Source: Aggregatibacter segnis ATCC 33393
GTDB lineage: Bacteria; Pseudomonadota; Gammaproteobacteria; Enterobacterales; Pasteurellaceae
Reading direction: 5' to 3'
Assembly (NCBI RefSeq): GCF_000185305.1
Contig: NZ_GL622200.1
Location: 345,359 to 409,358, forward strand
Length of the DNA stretch: 64,000 nt
Under the pieces are notes generated by a model. It searched no databases. It was given only the letters and a program-made list of their open reading frames with translations, and was not told the DNA's origin. How positions within the stretch are numbered: the stretch's first letter is position 1; every line of letters begins with the position of its first letter. Of this stretch, positions 38,550 to 46,314 are shown piece after piece. The translations under genes and the position numbers were made by a program.

Positions 38550-39748
38550 GCAACCATGCCATTGAAACACTCATTATCGGTGCCGGGGCGGCAGGCTTAT
38601 TTTGTGCGTCGCAATTGGCAAAGTGCGGTGGCAAAGTCAGAATTTTAGATAACGGCAAAAAAGTCGGACGGAAAATTTTAATGTCCGGCGGTGGTTTTTG
38701 TAATTTCACCAATATGGAACTTTCTTCAGGTCGTTATCTCAGCCAAAATCCCCATTTTGTGAAATCTGCCTTAAAACGCTTTACCCAATGGGATTTTATC
38801 GGTTTAGTGGCAGAGTACGACATTCCTTATCACGAAAAAGAGCTCGGTCAGTTGTTTTGCGATAACGGTGCGGAAGATATCGTCAATATGCTACTGGCGG
38901 AATGTAAAAAATACGGCGTAGAGATTGCCTTAAGACAAAGCATTTCTGCTGTGGCAAAAACGGAAAACGGATTTTCTGTCGTGGCAAACGGCGAAACGTT
39001 GTATTGCACTCATTTAGTTGTCGCAACGGGCGGTTTGTCTATGCCGGGTTTAGGGGCGACGCCTTTCGGTTATCAAATTGCCGAGCAATTCGGCATTAGT
39101 GTGATTGCGCCACGGGCAAGTTTGGTGCCTTTTACTTGGCGTGAGTGCGATAAGTTTTATGCCGTGTTATCCGGCATTTCCTTGGATGTCGCTGCGACCA
39201 ATCAACACAAAACCTTTACCCACCAAATGCTGTTTACTCATCGCGGTTTATCCGGACCGGCGATTTTGCAAATTTCCAACTATTGGCAACCGGGTGAAAG
39301 TATTCATCTTGATTTATTGCCTTATAACGATATTCGTCATCATTTAAACGAACTGCGCCAATCTTCACCGAAATTACAGTTAAAAACCGTATTAAGCCGT
39401 TTATTACCCAAAAAATTGGTAGAATTATGGCTTGCTCAGGGGTTTATACAAGACGAAGCCATTGCCCAATTAAGTAAAGTGCGGTTAGAAAATTTGGTGA
39501 ATTTAATCCACCACTGGCAGTTTGTGCCGAATGGCACGGAAGGGTATCGCACCGCAGAAGTGACTATGGGGGGCGTGGATACCCATGAAATTTCGTCCAA
39601 AACCATGGAAAGCAATAAAGTACAAGGCTTGTATTTTATCGGGGAAGTGTTAGACGTTGCCGGCTGGCTTGGCGGCTACAACTTCCAGTGGGCATGGAGT
39701 TCCGCTTATGCTTGTGCGCAGGGGATTGCGGCAAAATTAACAGAATAA
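38546..39748 (+). CDS. HI0933/YhiN-family FAD-dependent oxidoreductase
   Basis: This 400-residue flavoprotein of unknown physiological role has an N-terminal dinucleotide-binding fold, IIGAGAAGLFCASQLAKCGG, followed by the family signature GRKILMSGGGFCNFTN. The C-terminal GEVLDVAGWLGGYNFQWAWSSAYACAQG is also typical. The start is GTG, overlapping the nrfFG stop (GTGA), with AGGGAGAG upstream, so it is translationally coupled to the nrf lyase genes. Whether it works with them is unknown. Confidence 0.9.
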   Translation: MSNHAIETLIIGAGAAGLFCASQLAKCGGKVRILDNGKKVGRKILMSGGGFCNFTNMELSSGRYLSQNPHFVKSALKRFTQWDFIGLVAEYDIPYHEKELGQLFCDNGAEDIVNMLLAECKKYGVEIALRQSISAVAKTENGFSVVANGETLYCTHLVVATGGLSMPGLGATPFGYQIAEQFGISVIAPRASLVPFTWRECDKFYAVLSGISLDVAATNQHKTFTHQMLFTHRGLSGPAILQISNYWQPGESIHLDLLPYNDIRHHLNELRQSSPKLQLKTVLSRLLPKKLVELWLAQGFIQDEAIAQLSKVRLENLVNLIHHWQFVPNGTEGYRTAEVTMGGVDTHEISSKTMESNKVQGLYFIGEVLDVAGWLGGYNFQWAWSSAYACAQGIAAKLTE

Positions 39749-39991
39749 GCTTGTGCCATTTCAAGTACGGTCATAAAAAACAATGTTTTTGAATTTCGTA
39801 ACATTCATCATCAGCGTTTCTGAATAGGTTTGAATGTTTATTCATGGATAAATTTTCACCTCAGTTTCTCTCATCAAAAATAATCTTAGATTGCATTGAG
39901 CTTCTTCCTGAAATTCATTGGCATAGCTTTCGTTCACTTCGGTGGATTTATGTTAAGTTTAACTTCCAATCTAATTTAAGGAGTCTTCTGG

Positions 39992-40414
39992 ATGAAGCAT
40001 CTTATCGCGACTGCGGTGCTTTCTTGCAGCGCAATGGCTTATGCCAACACCTCTTTACCTAATTACAATACTGATTCTCATCTGTATGAATTCACCCAAA
40101 CTTACGACTTAATTGCGCCGAAAGGTTCACAAGGTCAAGCAAATTTGTGGGTGCCGTTACCATTTAACGGAGAGTATCAACAAGTCAAATCCATTCAATT
40201 TGAAGGCAATTATTTGGATGCCTATGTGACATAAAACAACAAATACGGTGCGAAAACCTTGTTTGCTACATGGGATAAAGACGCGCAAAAACGTGATTTG
40301 AAAGTGACCATGGTGATTGAAACCAAAGATCGCGAACCGATGGTAAAAGGCGCTTTGGATAACTACATGCCACCGAAAGACATTCAGTATTCCGTCGATG
40401 TACACATAAATTAA
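39992..40414 (+). pseudogene. Truncated transglutaminase-like exported protein
   Basis: A good ribosome binding site (AAGGAG) and a signal peptide (MKHLIATAVLSCSAMAYA) begin a frame that stops at TAA 40232-40234 but continues in the same frame as NNKYGAKTLFATWDKDAQ up to 40414. The two halves read as one N-terminal region of the transglutaminase-like periplasmic proteins common in Pasteurellaceae. The catalytic Cys-His-Asp part is missing. It therefore carries one nonsense mutation and a 3' deletion. The family name is from memory of related sequences and is moderately sure. Confidence 0.7.
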
Positions 40415-40444
40415 ATTACACGGCAGAAATCGTTCGATAAAAAT

Positions 40445-40470
40445 AAAGGGCTATTTTAAATAGCCTTTTT
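40445..40470. terminator. Terminator between the pseudogene and rdgC
   Basis: GGCTATTT / AAATAGCC with a short loop is extended by A and T runs. It lies between the convergent pseudogene and rdgC. Confidence 0.7.
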
Positions 40471-40512
40471 GTTCTTGTTATTTCTATAAGCAGCGAGTTA
40501 ATTCACTGTGAA

Positions 40513-41433
40513 TTACAACCGCTCTTTTTCTCCGCCGAAATCGTGCAATAGATTTTCTGTGAGTTGACTTAAAATACCGGTCATTAATACAAAATCCGCA
40601 TCGAAACGTTGGGCATAGTCTTCTTTCAAAATATCGTCATTTTTTTCTCGAATCTGATCGGCAAATTTTAAGCGTTTCAGGCTGCAATCTTCGTTTAACA
40701 CAAATGACAGACGCTCTTCCCATTCCAGTGCCAGTTTGGTGACGAACTTTGAATGGACTAAAGAGAGAATCTCTTCGCTATCTAACGCTTGCTGTTTGCA
40801 ACGAATCACAGCGTTCGTTTGGCTATCGCGTAATTCAGCTTCTTCCAATGGCACAAGCCATTCCGGCGTATTTTCTTGGGCGATCCAGTTTTGCATGATA
40901 AGTGCCGGTTCATTGGCGAAAGTCAGTGGCACCACAGGCAGCGAACCCAATGATTTACGTAACATCGCAAGCACCTCTTCAGCGCGTTTAGCCGAGGCTG
41001 CATCCACATAAATCAAATTATTTTCTGTATCAATCCAAATCGCAGTTTGTTGATATTTACTGAATGCGCGAGGTAATAAGGTTGCAATCACATCGTCTTT
41101 TAAGGTTTGTTTTTCTACTTTTTTCAGCTTACGATTTTCCGCCTGTTCGAGTTTTTCCACACGTGCGTCTAATTCACGTTTTACCACATGAGAGGGTAAA
41201 ATTTTCTCTTCTTTTTGGGCGAGCAATAAAATCTGCTTCCCGACAGCAAAATATAAAAGTTCGCTGCCTTTGAGCGGTTTAGACCAACCAAATTTGCTTT
41301 GTTCCGATTGGTGGCAAGGGTGATATTGATTGTTTCCAAGGGCGGTGGAGAGGGTTTGTGCCGACCAATCAAGGGATTTAGTTAGGCGGTAAATCATGGC
41401 GTTTTTGAACCAAAATTGAAATCTATAATTCAT
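40513..41433 (-). CDS. rdgC: Recombination-associated protein RdgC with element-derived N-terminus
   Basis: This 306-residue ring-shaped DNA-binding protein modulates RecA. The body is clearly RdgC: WFKNAMIYRLTK, ARKEEK-like QKEEKILPSHVVKREL, LLPRAFSKYQQTAIWIDT, LRKSLGSLPVVPL, and the ending QRFDADFVLMTGILSQL. E. coli RdgC begins MLWFKN, so the first six residues here (MNYRFQ) are extra. They are encoded beyond the attL repeat, by the integrated element. A new ATG with an upstream AGGA is thus supplied by the element, while the native start is at 46335. Confidence 0.95.
   Translation of the reverse strand: MNYRFQFWFKNAMIYRLTKSLDWSAQTLSTALGNNQYHPCHQSEQSKFGWSKPLKGSELLYFAVGKQILLLAQKEEKILPSHVVKRELDARVEKLEQAENRKLKKVEKQTLKDDVIATLLPRAFSKYQQTAIWIDTENNLIYVDAASAKRAEEVLAMLRKSLGSLPVVPLTFANEPALIMQNWIAQENTPEWLVPLEEAELRDSQTNAVIRCKQQALDSEEILSLVHSKFVTKLALEWEERLSFVLNEDCSLKRLKFADQIREKNDDILKEDYAQRFDADFVLMTGILSQLTENLLHDFGGEKERL
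41402..41414. repeat. attL core repeat
   Basis: TTTTTGAACCAAA lies within codons 7-11 of rdgC (minus strand TTTGGTTCAAAAA, encoding the conserved WFKN). It is identical to the copy at 46320-46332. Confidence 0.85.
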
Positions 41434-41527
41434 GATAATTCATCCTGTATAATTTTCATCTTAAATCAATAATTTACTTATTTTTTGACACTGTTTATAA
41501 TTCATAGTGTATCATCATATTTCAAAA

Positions 41528-41585
41528 TTTTAGTAACCATAATAGTAACTCATTGCAAAAAGGATAAAATTTTTGGTTACTAAAA
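41528..41585. repeat. Left arm-type integrase binding repeats
   Basis: TTTTAGTAACCA at 41528-41539 is repeated exactly at 46248-46259 and occurs inverted as part of TTGGTTACTAAAA at 41573-41585. ATAGTAAC at 41542-41549 is a related copy. The position, 115-170 bases inside attL and upstream of int, suits arm sites of a tyrosine recombinase. Confidence 0.6.
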
Positions 41586-41623
41586 TACATTAATGTTCAT
41601 TTTCTATACGTAAATGGTGTGTT

Positions 41624-42835
41624 ATGGCTAAAAAAGTAAAACCACTCGTTGATACAGAAATCAAAAAAGCAAAAGCATCTGATAAACCATATACATTAAC
41701 AGATGGCTATGGGTTATTTTTAATCATTTCACCAACAGGCTCAAAATCTTGGCGATTCAATTATTATAGACCTTTAACAAAAAAACGAGCAAAAATTGCT
41801 TTAGGCGTATATCCAGCAATCACATTATCAAAAGCAAGAGAATTACGAGAACAATATCGTCAATTACTTGCTCTCAAGATTGATCCCCAAGAACACATAA
41901 AACAAAACGAGTTGTTGCAACTACAGCGACAACAAAACACATTTTTTGCTATTGCAACACAATGGAAGCAAAAAAAAGTTTCTGAAATCAAGGAAGCAAC
42001 ACTTAAAAGCCGTTGGCGAACAATTGAAAAATATGTATTTCCATATTTAGGTGATAATCCTATTGCTGACATTACACCACAACAGTTACATGATATTGCT
42101 ATGCCATTATTTGAACGCGGTGTTTCTCATACCGGGAAGCTTGTAATTGCACTTGTAAATGAAATTATGGGCTTTGCTGTTAATAAAGGTGTAATTGAAT
42201 TTAATAAATGCGTAAACGTATCAAAAGCGTTCAATGTAAATAGAACAACGCATCATCCAACAATTCGCCCAGAACAACTTCCCGAATTTATGTCTGCGTT
42301 ACGTAATTCTCATATAGATCTAATGGTGAAATATCTAATTGAGTTTTCACTTTTGACGATGACAAGACCAAGTGAAGCTGCAAATGCACTATGGGATGAA
42401 ATTGATTTTGAAAAATCATTATGGAATATTCCTGCTGAGCGCATGAAAATGAAAAAAGCCTTTACTGTTCCGTTGTCGCCACAAGTGCTTAAAATACTTA
42501 ATAAGCTAAAAAATATTTCAGGTCGTAGTCGTTTTATTTTTCAAAGCCAACGTTACCCTGAAAGATCATTACATTCAAGCTCTGCAAATGCAGCAATTAA
42601 ACGAGTCGGTTATAAAGATCAATTAACATCACATGGATTACGTTCTATCGCAAGCACCTATCTTAGCGAAACATTTACCGAAATGAATCTAGAAATTCTT
42701 GAAGCTTGTCTTTCTCATCAAAGCAAAAACCAAGTTCGTAATGCCTACAATCGCTCAACCTATCTTGAACAACGGAAACTATTAATGAATGCTTGGGGAA
42801 ATTTTGTTGAGGAATGTATGAAAAAAAGTATCTAA
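41624..42835 (+). CDS. int: P4-type tyrosine integrase
   Basis: This 403-residue site-specific recombinase should integrate and excise the element. An N-terminal DUF4102-like arm-binding domain (about 1-90; YTLTDGYGLFLIISPTGSKSW, then KKRAKIALGVYP) precedes a SAM-like core-binding domain (about 100-185) and the catalytic domain. Catalytic residues are Arg in TMTRPSEAANALW, the HGLRSIASTYLSE box (His-x-x-Arg), His in ACLSHQSKNQV, and Tyr in RNAYNRSTYLEQR. It reads into the element from the attL side and shares a terminator with the convergent XRE gene. Confidence 0.95.
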   Translation: MAKKVKPLVDTEIKKAKASDKPYTLTDGYGLFLIISPTGSKSWRFNYYRPLTKKRAKIALGVYPAITLSKARELREQYRQLLALKIDPQEHIKQNELLQLQRQQNTFFAIATQWKQKKVSEIKEATLKSRWRTIEKYVFPYLGDNPIADITPQQLHDIAMPLFERGVSHTGKLVIALVNEIMGFAVNKGVIEFNKCVNVSKAFNVNRTTHHPTIRPEQLPEFMSALRNSHIDLMVKYLIEFSLLTMTRPSEAANALWDEIDFEKSLWNIPAERMKMKKAFTVPLSPQVLKILNKLKNISGRSRFIFQSQRYPERSLHSSSANAAIKRVGYKDQLTSHGLRSIASTYLSETFTEMNLEILEACLSHQSKNQVRNAYNRSTYLEQRKLLMNAWGNFVEECMKKSI

Positions 42836-42869
42836 AAATAAAGGGAATCAACATTGATTCCCTTTATTT
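42836..42869. terminator. Bidirectional terminator between int and xre
   Basis: A 15-bp stem including AAAGGGAATC / GATTCCCTTT with a 4-base loop separates the convergent genes and has A/T tails on both sides. Confidence 0.85.
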
Positions 42870-42871
42870 AC

Positions 42872-43294
42872 CTACCCTTTCTTCAATAACGCTACCATTT
42901 CTCTAAGTAGCTTTATTTCATTATCTTTTTGCTCTACTAACTTGTTCAAAAAGCCTTCTTTTTCTTCCAATAATTGCTGACAATGCGATAACGATAATTT
43001 GAGTTTTTCAATCTCAATCAATAGAGATTTCTCATTGTCTCCCTGAAATGATGAACCAAAATGAGAATTCTCATTGAATTGAACGAAGACATTTCGTTCA
43101 CCAGAATTAATCAATTCAACAATATCTATATCTAAAATCTGTGCAATTTGCTCTAACTTATCCAGATGTAATTTCGTTTCGCCACGTTCAATTTTTGCAT
43201 AGCCATTCAATGACATACTCATTTTTTCAGCCATTTCTTCTTGTGACCAATGCTTGGTTTCACGCAGTTTTCTAATTTTTTCATGTACGTTCAT
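42872..43294 (-). CDS. XRE-family regulator with C-terminal coiled coil
   Basis: This 140-residue protein is probably the element's repressor. Residues 5-60 form a lambda-repressor-like HTH (KIRKLRETKHWSQEEMAEKMSMS, then YAKIERGETKLHLDKLEQIA). Residues 88-138 form a heptad-rich coiled coil (LLIEIEKLKLSLSHCQQLLEE) suited to dimerisation. ATG 43294 is chosen over the in-frame TTG 43300. It ends in TAG; readthrough would add only seven residues. It is divergent from the small envelope genes. Confidence 0.88.
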   Translation of the reverse strand: MNVHEKIRKLRETKHWSQEEMAEKMSMSLNGYAKIERGETKLHLDKLEQIAQILDIDIVELINSGERNVFVQFNENSHFGSSFQGDNEKSLLIEIEKLKLSLSHCQQLLEEKEGFLNKLVEQKDNEIKLLREMVALLKKG

Positions 43295-43313
43295 GCTCAA
43301 TACCTACAATTTG

Positions 43314-43326
43314 GTGTAAATTACAC
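43314..43326. promoter_or_regulatory. Palindromic operator candidate upstream of xre
   Basis: GTGTAAATTACAC is a perfect 13-base palindrome with a central A, 20 bases from the xre start codon in the divergent intergenic region. Autorepression by the XRE protein is a reasonable inference. Confidence 0.5.
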
Positions 43327-43456
43327 ACTAACATTAGTTAACAATATACACTGTTCGTTACTACACATCAAATATTCGACAATATATTATCATCACGTTT
43401 CACACATTCTGTGTGCTTATAAACCTAATGAAATCAATGACTAGTAGGAGACTAAC

Positions 43457-43798
43457 ATGAAAGCTCTTTCAATCGTAGCATTAATTTTTGCTGCTATTTC
43501 TATCTTTATTCCTGTAATTGGCTTGTACATTGCTATTCTTTGCAGCTTACTCGCTTTAATATCCTTTTATTCCCAACCTACATTATCAGGAATAACAATT
43601 GGTATTAATATTTTAAGCACTATTTTCTTATCTCCTAGTTTAGCATTACAAGCTGGCATGGCTGAGGGAAATACTTCAGGTGGTGGTTCTCAAATTCTTG
43701 GGTTTTACATAGGAATTCATGTAATATGTCTAGTTGTTGGATTCTTATTGATTATTTTGAGAAAAATATTCTCTAAGAAAAAAGTGATAACAGAATAA
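43457..43798 (+). CDS. Small membrane protein of the element
   Basis: This 113-residue protein has three or four hydrophobic helices (about 3-24, 26-44, 46-66 and 82-102), a Gly-rich loop (GNTSGGGSQ) and a basic tail (RKIFSKKKVITE). GTAGGAG precedes the ATG. No family is recognised. It may be cargo, such as a superinfection-exclusion factor, but this is only suggested by its place beside the repressor and a secreted-protein gene. Confidence 0.7.
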   Translation: MKALSIVALIFAAISIFIPVIGLYIAILCSLLALISFYSQPTLSGITIGINILSTIFLSPSLALQAGMAEGNTSGGGSQILGFYIGIHVICLVVGFLLIILRKIFSKKKVITE

Positions 43799-43828
43799 TA
43801 TACTACATTATATTTATGAGGATGAAAT

Positions 43829-44179
43829 ATGATTAAAACCGTTTTCTCAATGCTTGTTTTAATGACCAACATTGCATACGCAGGAATACGAACTATTGAA
43901 CTACCACCTGAACAATCAGGCTCAATACCAATGAAATGCGGTGATTATATTTATTTTGGAGAGAAACGCTCTCCATATGATGTATGCATGATTACAGGGC
44001 TTTTAAAAACATATGAAAAAGGTCAATGTATTTCTCGTGATGAATACAAACTTTTGAACAAAGCGTGCAGCACTAAACCTGACAATGTTTCACAAGCCTA
44101 CAAAATGAGAGATTCATCTTACTATGTTGAATACTCACCGGAAACTGATGGTTTTGTGCCAATGAGTGGTGAAAACTAA
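43829..44179 (+). CDS. Small secreted Cys-containing protein of the element
   Basis: This 116-residue protein has a signal peptide (MIKTVFSMLVLMTNIAYA, cleavage before GIRTIE). The mature part, about 98 residues, holds four Cys (MKCGDY, DVCMIT, GQCISR, KACSTK), enough for two disulfides. GAGGATGAA precedes the ATG, 30 bases after the membrane-protein gene, and a terminator follows, so the two genes form a cassette. The function is unknown. Confidence 0.72.
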   Translation: MIKTVFSMLVLMTNIAYAGIRTIELPPEQSGSIPMKCGDYIYFGEKRSPYDVCMITGLLKTYEKGQCISRDEYKLLNKACSTKPDNVSQAYKMRDSSYYVEYSPETDGFVPMSGEN

Positions 44180-44188
44180 AATCATCAT

Positions 44189-44215
44189 AAAGAGCTCTAA
44201 AATGAGCTCTTTTTC
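44189..44215 (+). terminator. Terminator of the two-gene envelope cassette
   Basis: AAAGAGCTC / GAGCTCTTT with a 6-base loop and T tail follows the secreted-protein gene by 9 bases. Confidence 0.82.
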
Positions 44216-44323
44216 ATTTTATGTATTACTAATAGGTTCTATCATTTCAATAAACTAAATGCATCTAGACATCATTTAGGATCATTCTAGCTTAAATTAA
44301 ATACCTATATACATTGATCAAGC

Positions 44324-44530
44324 ATGATGAACTTAAAAATGATGAAAAAATTTCCAAATTTTAAACCGCACTCTGATGCAGAAACTGAAGAATTACTTAG
44401 CTTGCTATTTAGAAAACTTGACGTTGATGAACTCATCTTTCTGTTACGTGTTTTACAACGTGATATCCGTGAAAAATATACACTAACAAAAATAATAAAA
44501 AAAATTGTCAATTTAAAGTTAGATTTATAA
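44324..44530 (+). CDS. Small hypothetical protein (up to 68 aa)
   Basis: The frame encodes a mostly helical, charged protein (AETEELLSLLFRKLDVDELIFLLRVLQRDIREKY). No good ribosome binding site is seen for ATG 44324 or the internal ATGs at 44339/44342, so the start is uncertain. Its place just upstream of the excisionase-like gene, on the same strand, suggests a small regulatory gene of the element. It is not recognised. Confidence 0.42.
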   Translation: MMNLKMMKKFPNFKPHSDAETEELLSLLFRKLDVDELIFLLRVLQRDIREKYTLTKIIKKIVNLKLDL

Positions 44531-44578
44531 ATTTCTGTGTTAAGCTCCTAAAAAATATGTATAAAATAGGAGATCATA

Positions 44579-44764
44579 ATGCAAATATCAGATAATGTCG
44601 GCTACTACTTTACAATTAAAGAACTTCAAGAACGTTTACGTGTAAGTCGTTCAACCATTTTACGTTTAATCGAATCTAAAAAATTATCATCTATTAAATT
44701 CGGAAGACAAGTTCGCATTCCAGAATCTTAGATTCTAAGTTATCTTGAAACTTGTAAAGTATAA
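44579..44764 (+). pseudogene. Excisionase/AlpA-like HTH gene with an in-frame amber codon
   Basis: A strong AGGAG site precedes ATG 44579. The frame encodes YYFTIKELQERLRVSRSTI, then KFGRQVRIPES, the winged-helix pattern of the excisionase/MerR-like family that directs prophage and island excision. TAG at 44729-44731 stops it at 50 residues, but the same frame continues ILSYLETCKV to TAA at 44762-44764. That continuation is exactly the expected last helix (normally IPESxILxYLE). It is either a fresh nonsense allele or is read through; truncation removes only the C-terminal helix. Confidence 0.75.
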
Positions 44765-44769
44765 AAAAT

Positions 44770-44794
44770 AAGCCACCAAAATTGGTGGCTTTTT
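44770..44794. terminator. Bidirectional terminator between the excisionase-like gene and rep
   Basis: AAGCCACC / GGTGGCTT stem with a short A/T loop and T run (plus strand) or A run (minus strand) sits between the two convergent genes. Confidence 0.82.
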
Positions 44795-44796
44795 GT

Positions 44797-45873
44797 TTAT
44801 GATTTATGATATCGCTTAAAACACATCTTTGCACTACCTTCCGATATTGATAATTGCTTTGATATTTCTCGCCATTTAAGACCTTTTGATCTTAATAACA
44901 CAATTTGTTGATATTTACTTTCTAAATCTTTTTTAGAGCTCGTCCAACCAAATTCTTTAGCCCAACGATTTAAAGTGCTTAAACTAATACCAAATTGTTC
45001 AGCAATTTGCTTTAATGTCATGTCGGGTTTATTATTAGCAAACTGATTAAATAAAGTATCTTTAATCAATTGTTGTTTCCGCCATCGTTTTTTAGAACGA
45101 TTTGACTGAATTTGTTTGAATTCTGATTCAGAGAATCTTTCCCAAATCCACCGAGATGAACTTTTAGCAATCCCTTTCAATTCTCGATACGGCAATGGTG
45201 GCTGCTGACATTGATTCAATTGCACTAATAATGAAAATAAATACTGATTAAATTGTTCTAGATTTTTATTTGAACGCTTAAATTGTAATACATAGCGATA
45301 ACCAATTCGCTTAATCTTATTAAACAAATCACAGTTTCTACCTTCAGCATTATCATCAGCTTCTGTATTAAACAAAGAATAATCTGATAAATTAACAAAA
45401 TCAGCTAAATAATCTAAACTATATGCAGGTACATTAAATACTATTGTTCGCCAAAAATTTGAATTAGGATTTTTTGTAAATATACCTACGTAATGTTTGT
45501 CCTATTTCAATTTCTTAACATAGGCTCGCTGTATCTTTTTAAAATAACTTATTGGCTTAAATCGAGCATTTTTCGTATTACAAATCGGCGTTTCTAATGC
45601 ATAAATGTAGTGACATCGACCATTTTCTGTATTTTGTACAACAATATTTGGGCTCGGAAGCCCTAAAAAGTCCCAGTCCATTGCTGAATTCTCTCGATCT
45701 AAATCAAACACCATAAACTTAATGAATAAATCATTAAATTGAATATACTTATGTGTTAATGCTACATCTTTATGATTTAACCATGTGCCGTTATTAAAAT
45801 CATCTGTCTACTTGAGCTGAGCAGCTAAACTTTGATTAAAATCATCTAATGTATAAATTTTACGATTCAACAT
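44797..45873 (-). pseudogene. Replicase with PriCT-1 domain, two in-frame amber codons
   Basis: One frame of 358 codons runs from ATG 45873 to TAA 44797-44799 with no frameshift, interrupted only by TAG at codon 22 (45808-45810) and codon 124 (45502-45504). The N-terminal half (VFDLDRENSAMDWDFLGLPS, NIVVQNTENGRCHYIYALET, FTKNP) is the plasmid/phage replicase fold with metal-binding acidic residues. The middle part, EGRNCDLFNKIKRIGYR, is PriCT-1. The C-terminus has two HTH segments (LKQIAEQFGISLSTLNRWAK; WREISKQLSISEGSAK). It would initiate or prime replication of the element. As written it is inactive unless ambers are suppressed. Confidence 0.82.
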
Positions 45874-45908
45874 ATTTTCCCCTTAATCTGAATAACATTC
45901 ATGCTATG

Positions 45909-46081
45909 CCATATCAGATACTATTAATAATTAGTAAAATATAACTAAGTAACAAAATATTATCCCATATCAGATATTAATGATTTAGAAATAATTATAG
46001 AATGAAATAACATAATGTTTGATTACGTATAGCTACATATGATTGATGTTCAATGTTTAATGTTCAATGTTCAATGTTCAA
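45909..46081. repeat. Iteron-like repeats, probable replication origin of the element
   Basis: The 524-base stretch between rep and proC has no gene. CCATATCAGATA is repeated at 45909-45920 and 45965-45976 within longer similar blocks. Five contiguous 7-base units TGTTCAA (second unit TGTTTAA) run 46047-46081. Repeats of this kind in AT-rich DNA upstream of a replicase are typical of iteron origins. Seen directly; the origin role is inferred. Confidence 0.6.
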
Positions 46082-46240
46082 TCAAAAACCAGTTTACAAT
46101 AAGATTTTGATTTAATAAGTTCAAATTGAAATTTTTTTAGATACATTCGATGATTTTTGGTGTATTGTGCAAAGTAGTCATAACAATACACATATCAATG
46201 ATCAATTCTTAAACAGCTACAATGAGCATATCTTATTATG

Positions 46241-46260
46241 GTAACCATTTTAGTAACCAA
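46241..46260. repeat. Right arm-type integrase binding repeats
   Basis: GTAACCATTTTAGTAACCAA contains the exact TTTTAGTAACCA of the left end, and GTAACCATnnTAGTAAC is shared with 41533-41549. It lies 60-80 bases inside attR. Confidence 0.6.
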
Positions 46261-46314
46261 TAAACACCATCACCTATAATGAACCCATTGTTTGCAATGG
46301 TTTGATACGGGCTA

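Noticed and set aside
41402-41623. tRNA gene as integration target of the P4-type integrase
   Set aside because: No cloverleaf could be found near either end; the direct repeat lies in rdgC coding sequence instead.
42872-42874. TAG stop of the XRE gene as a fourth recoded amber
   Set aside because: Readthrough would add only seven residues and enter the terminator; the protein is complete at the TAG, so it is a normal stop.
46047-46081. Tandem TGTTCAA units considered as a CRISPR array
   Set aside because: The units are 7 bases and contiguous, without spacers, and no cas gene is present; iteron-type repeats fit better.
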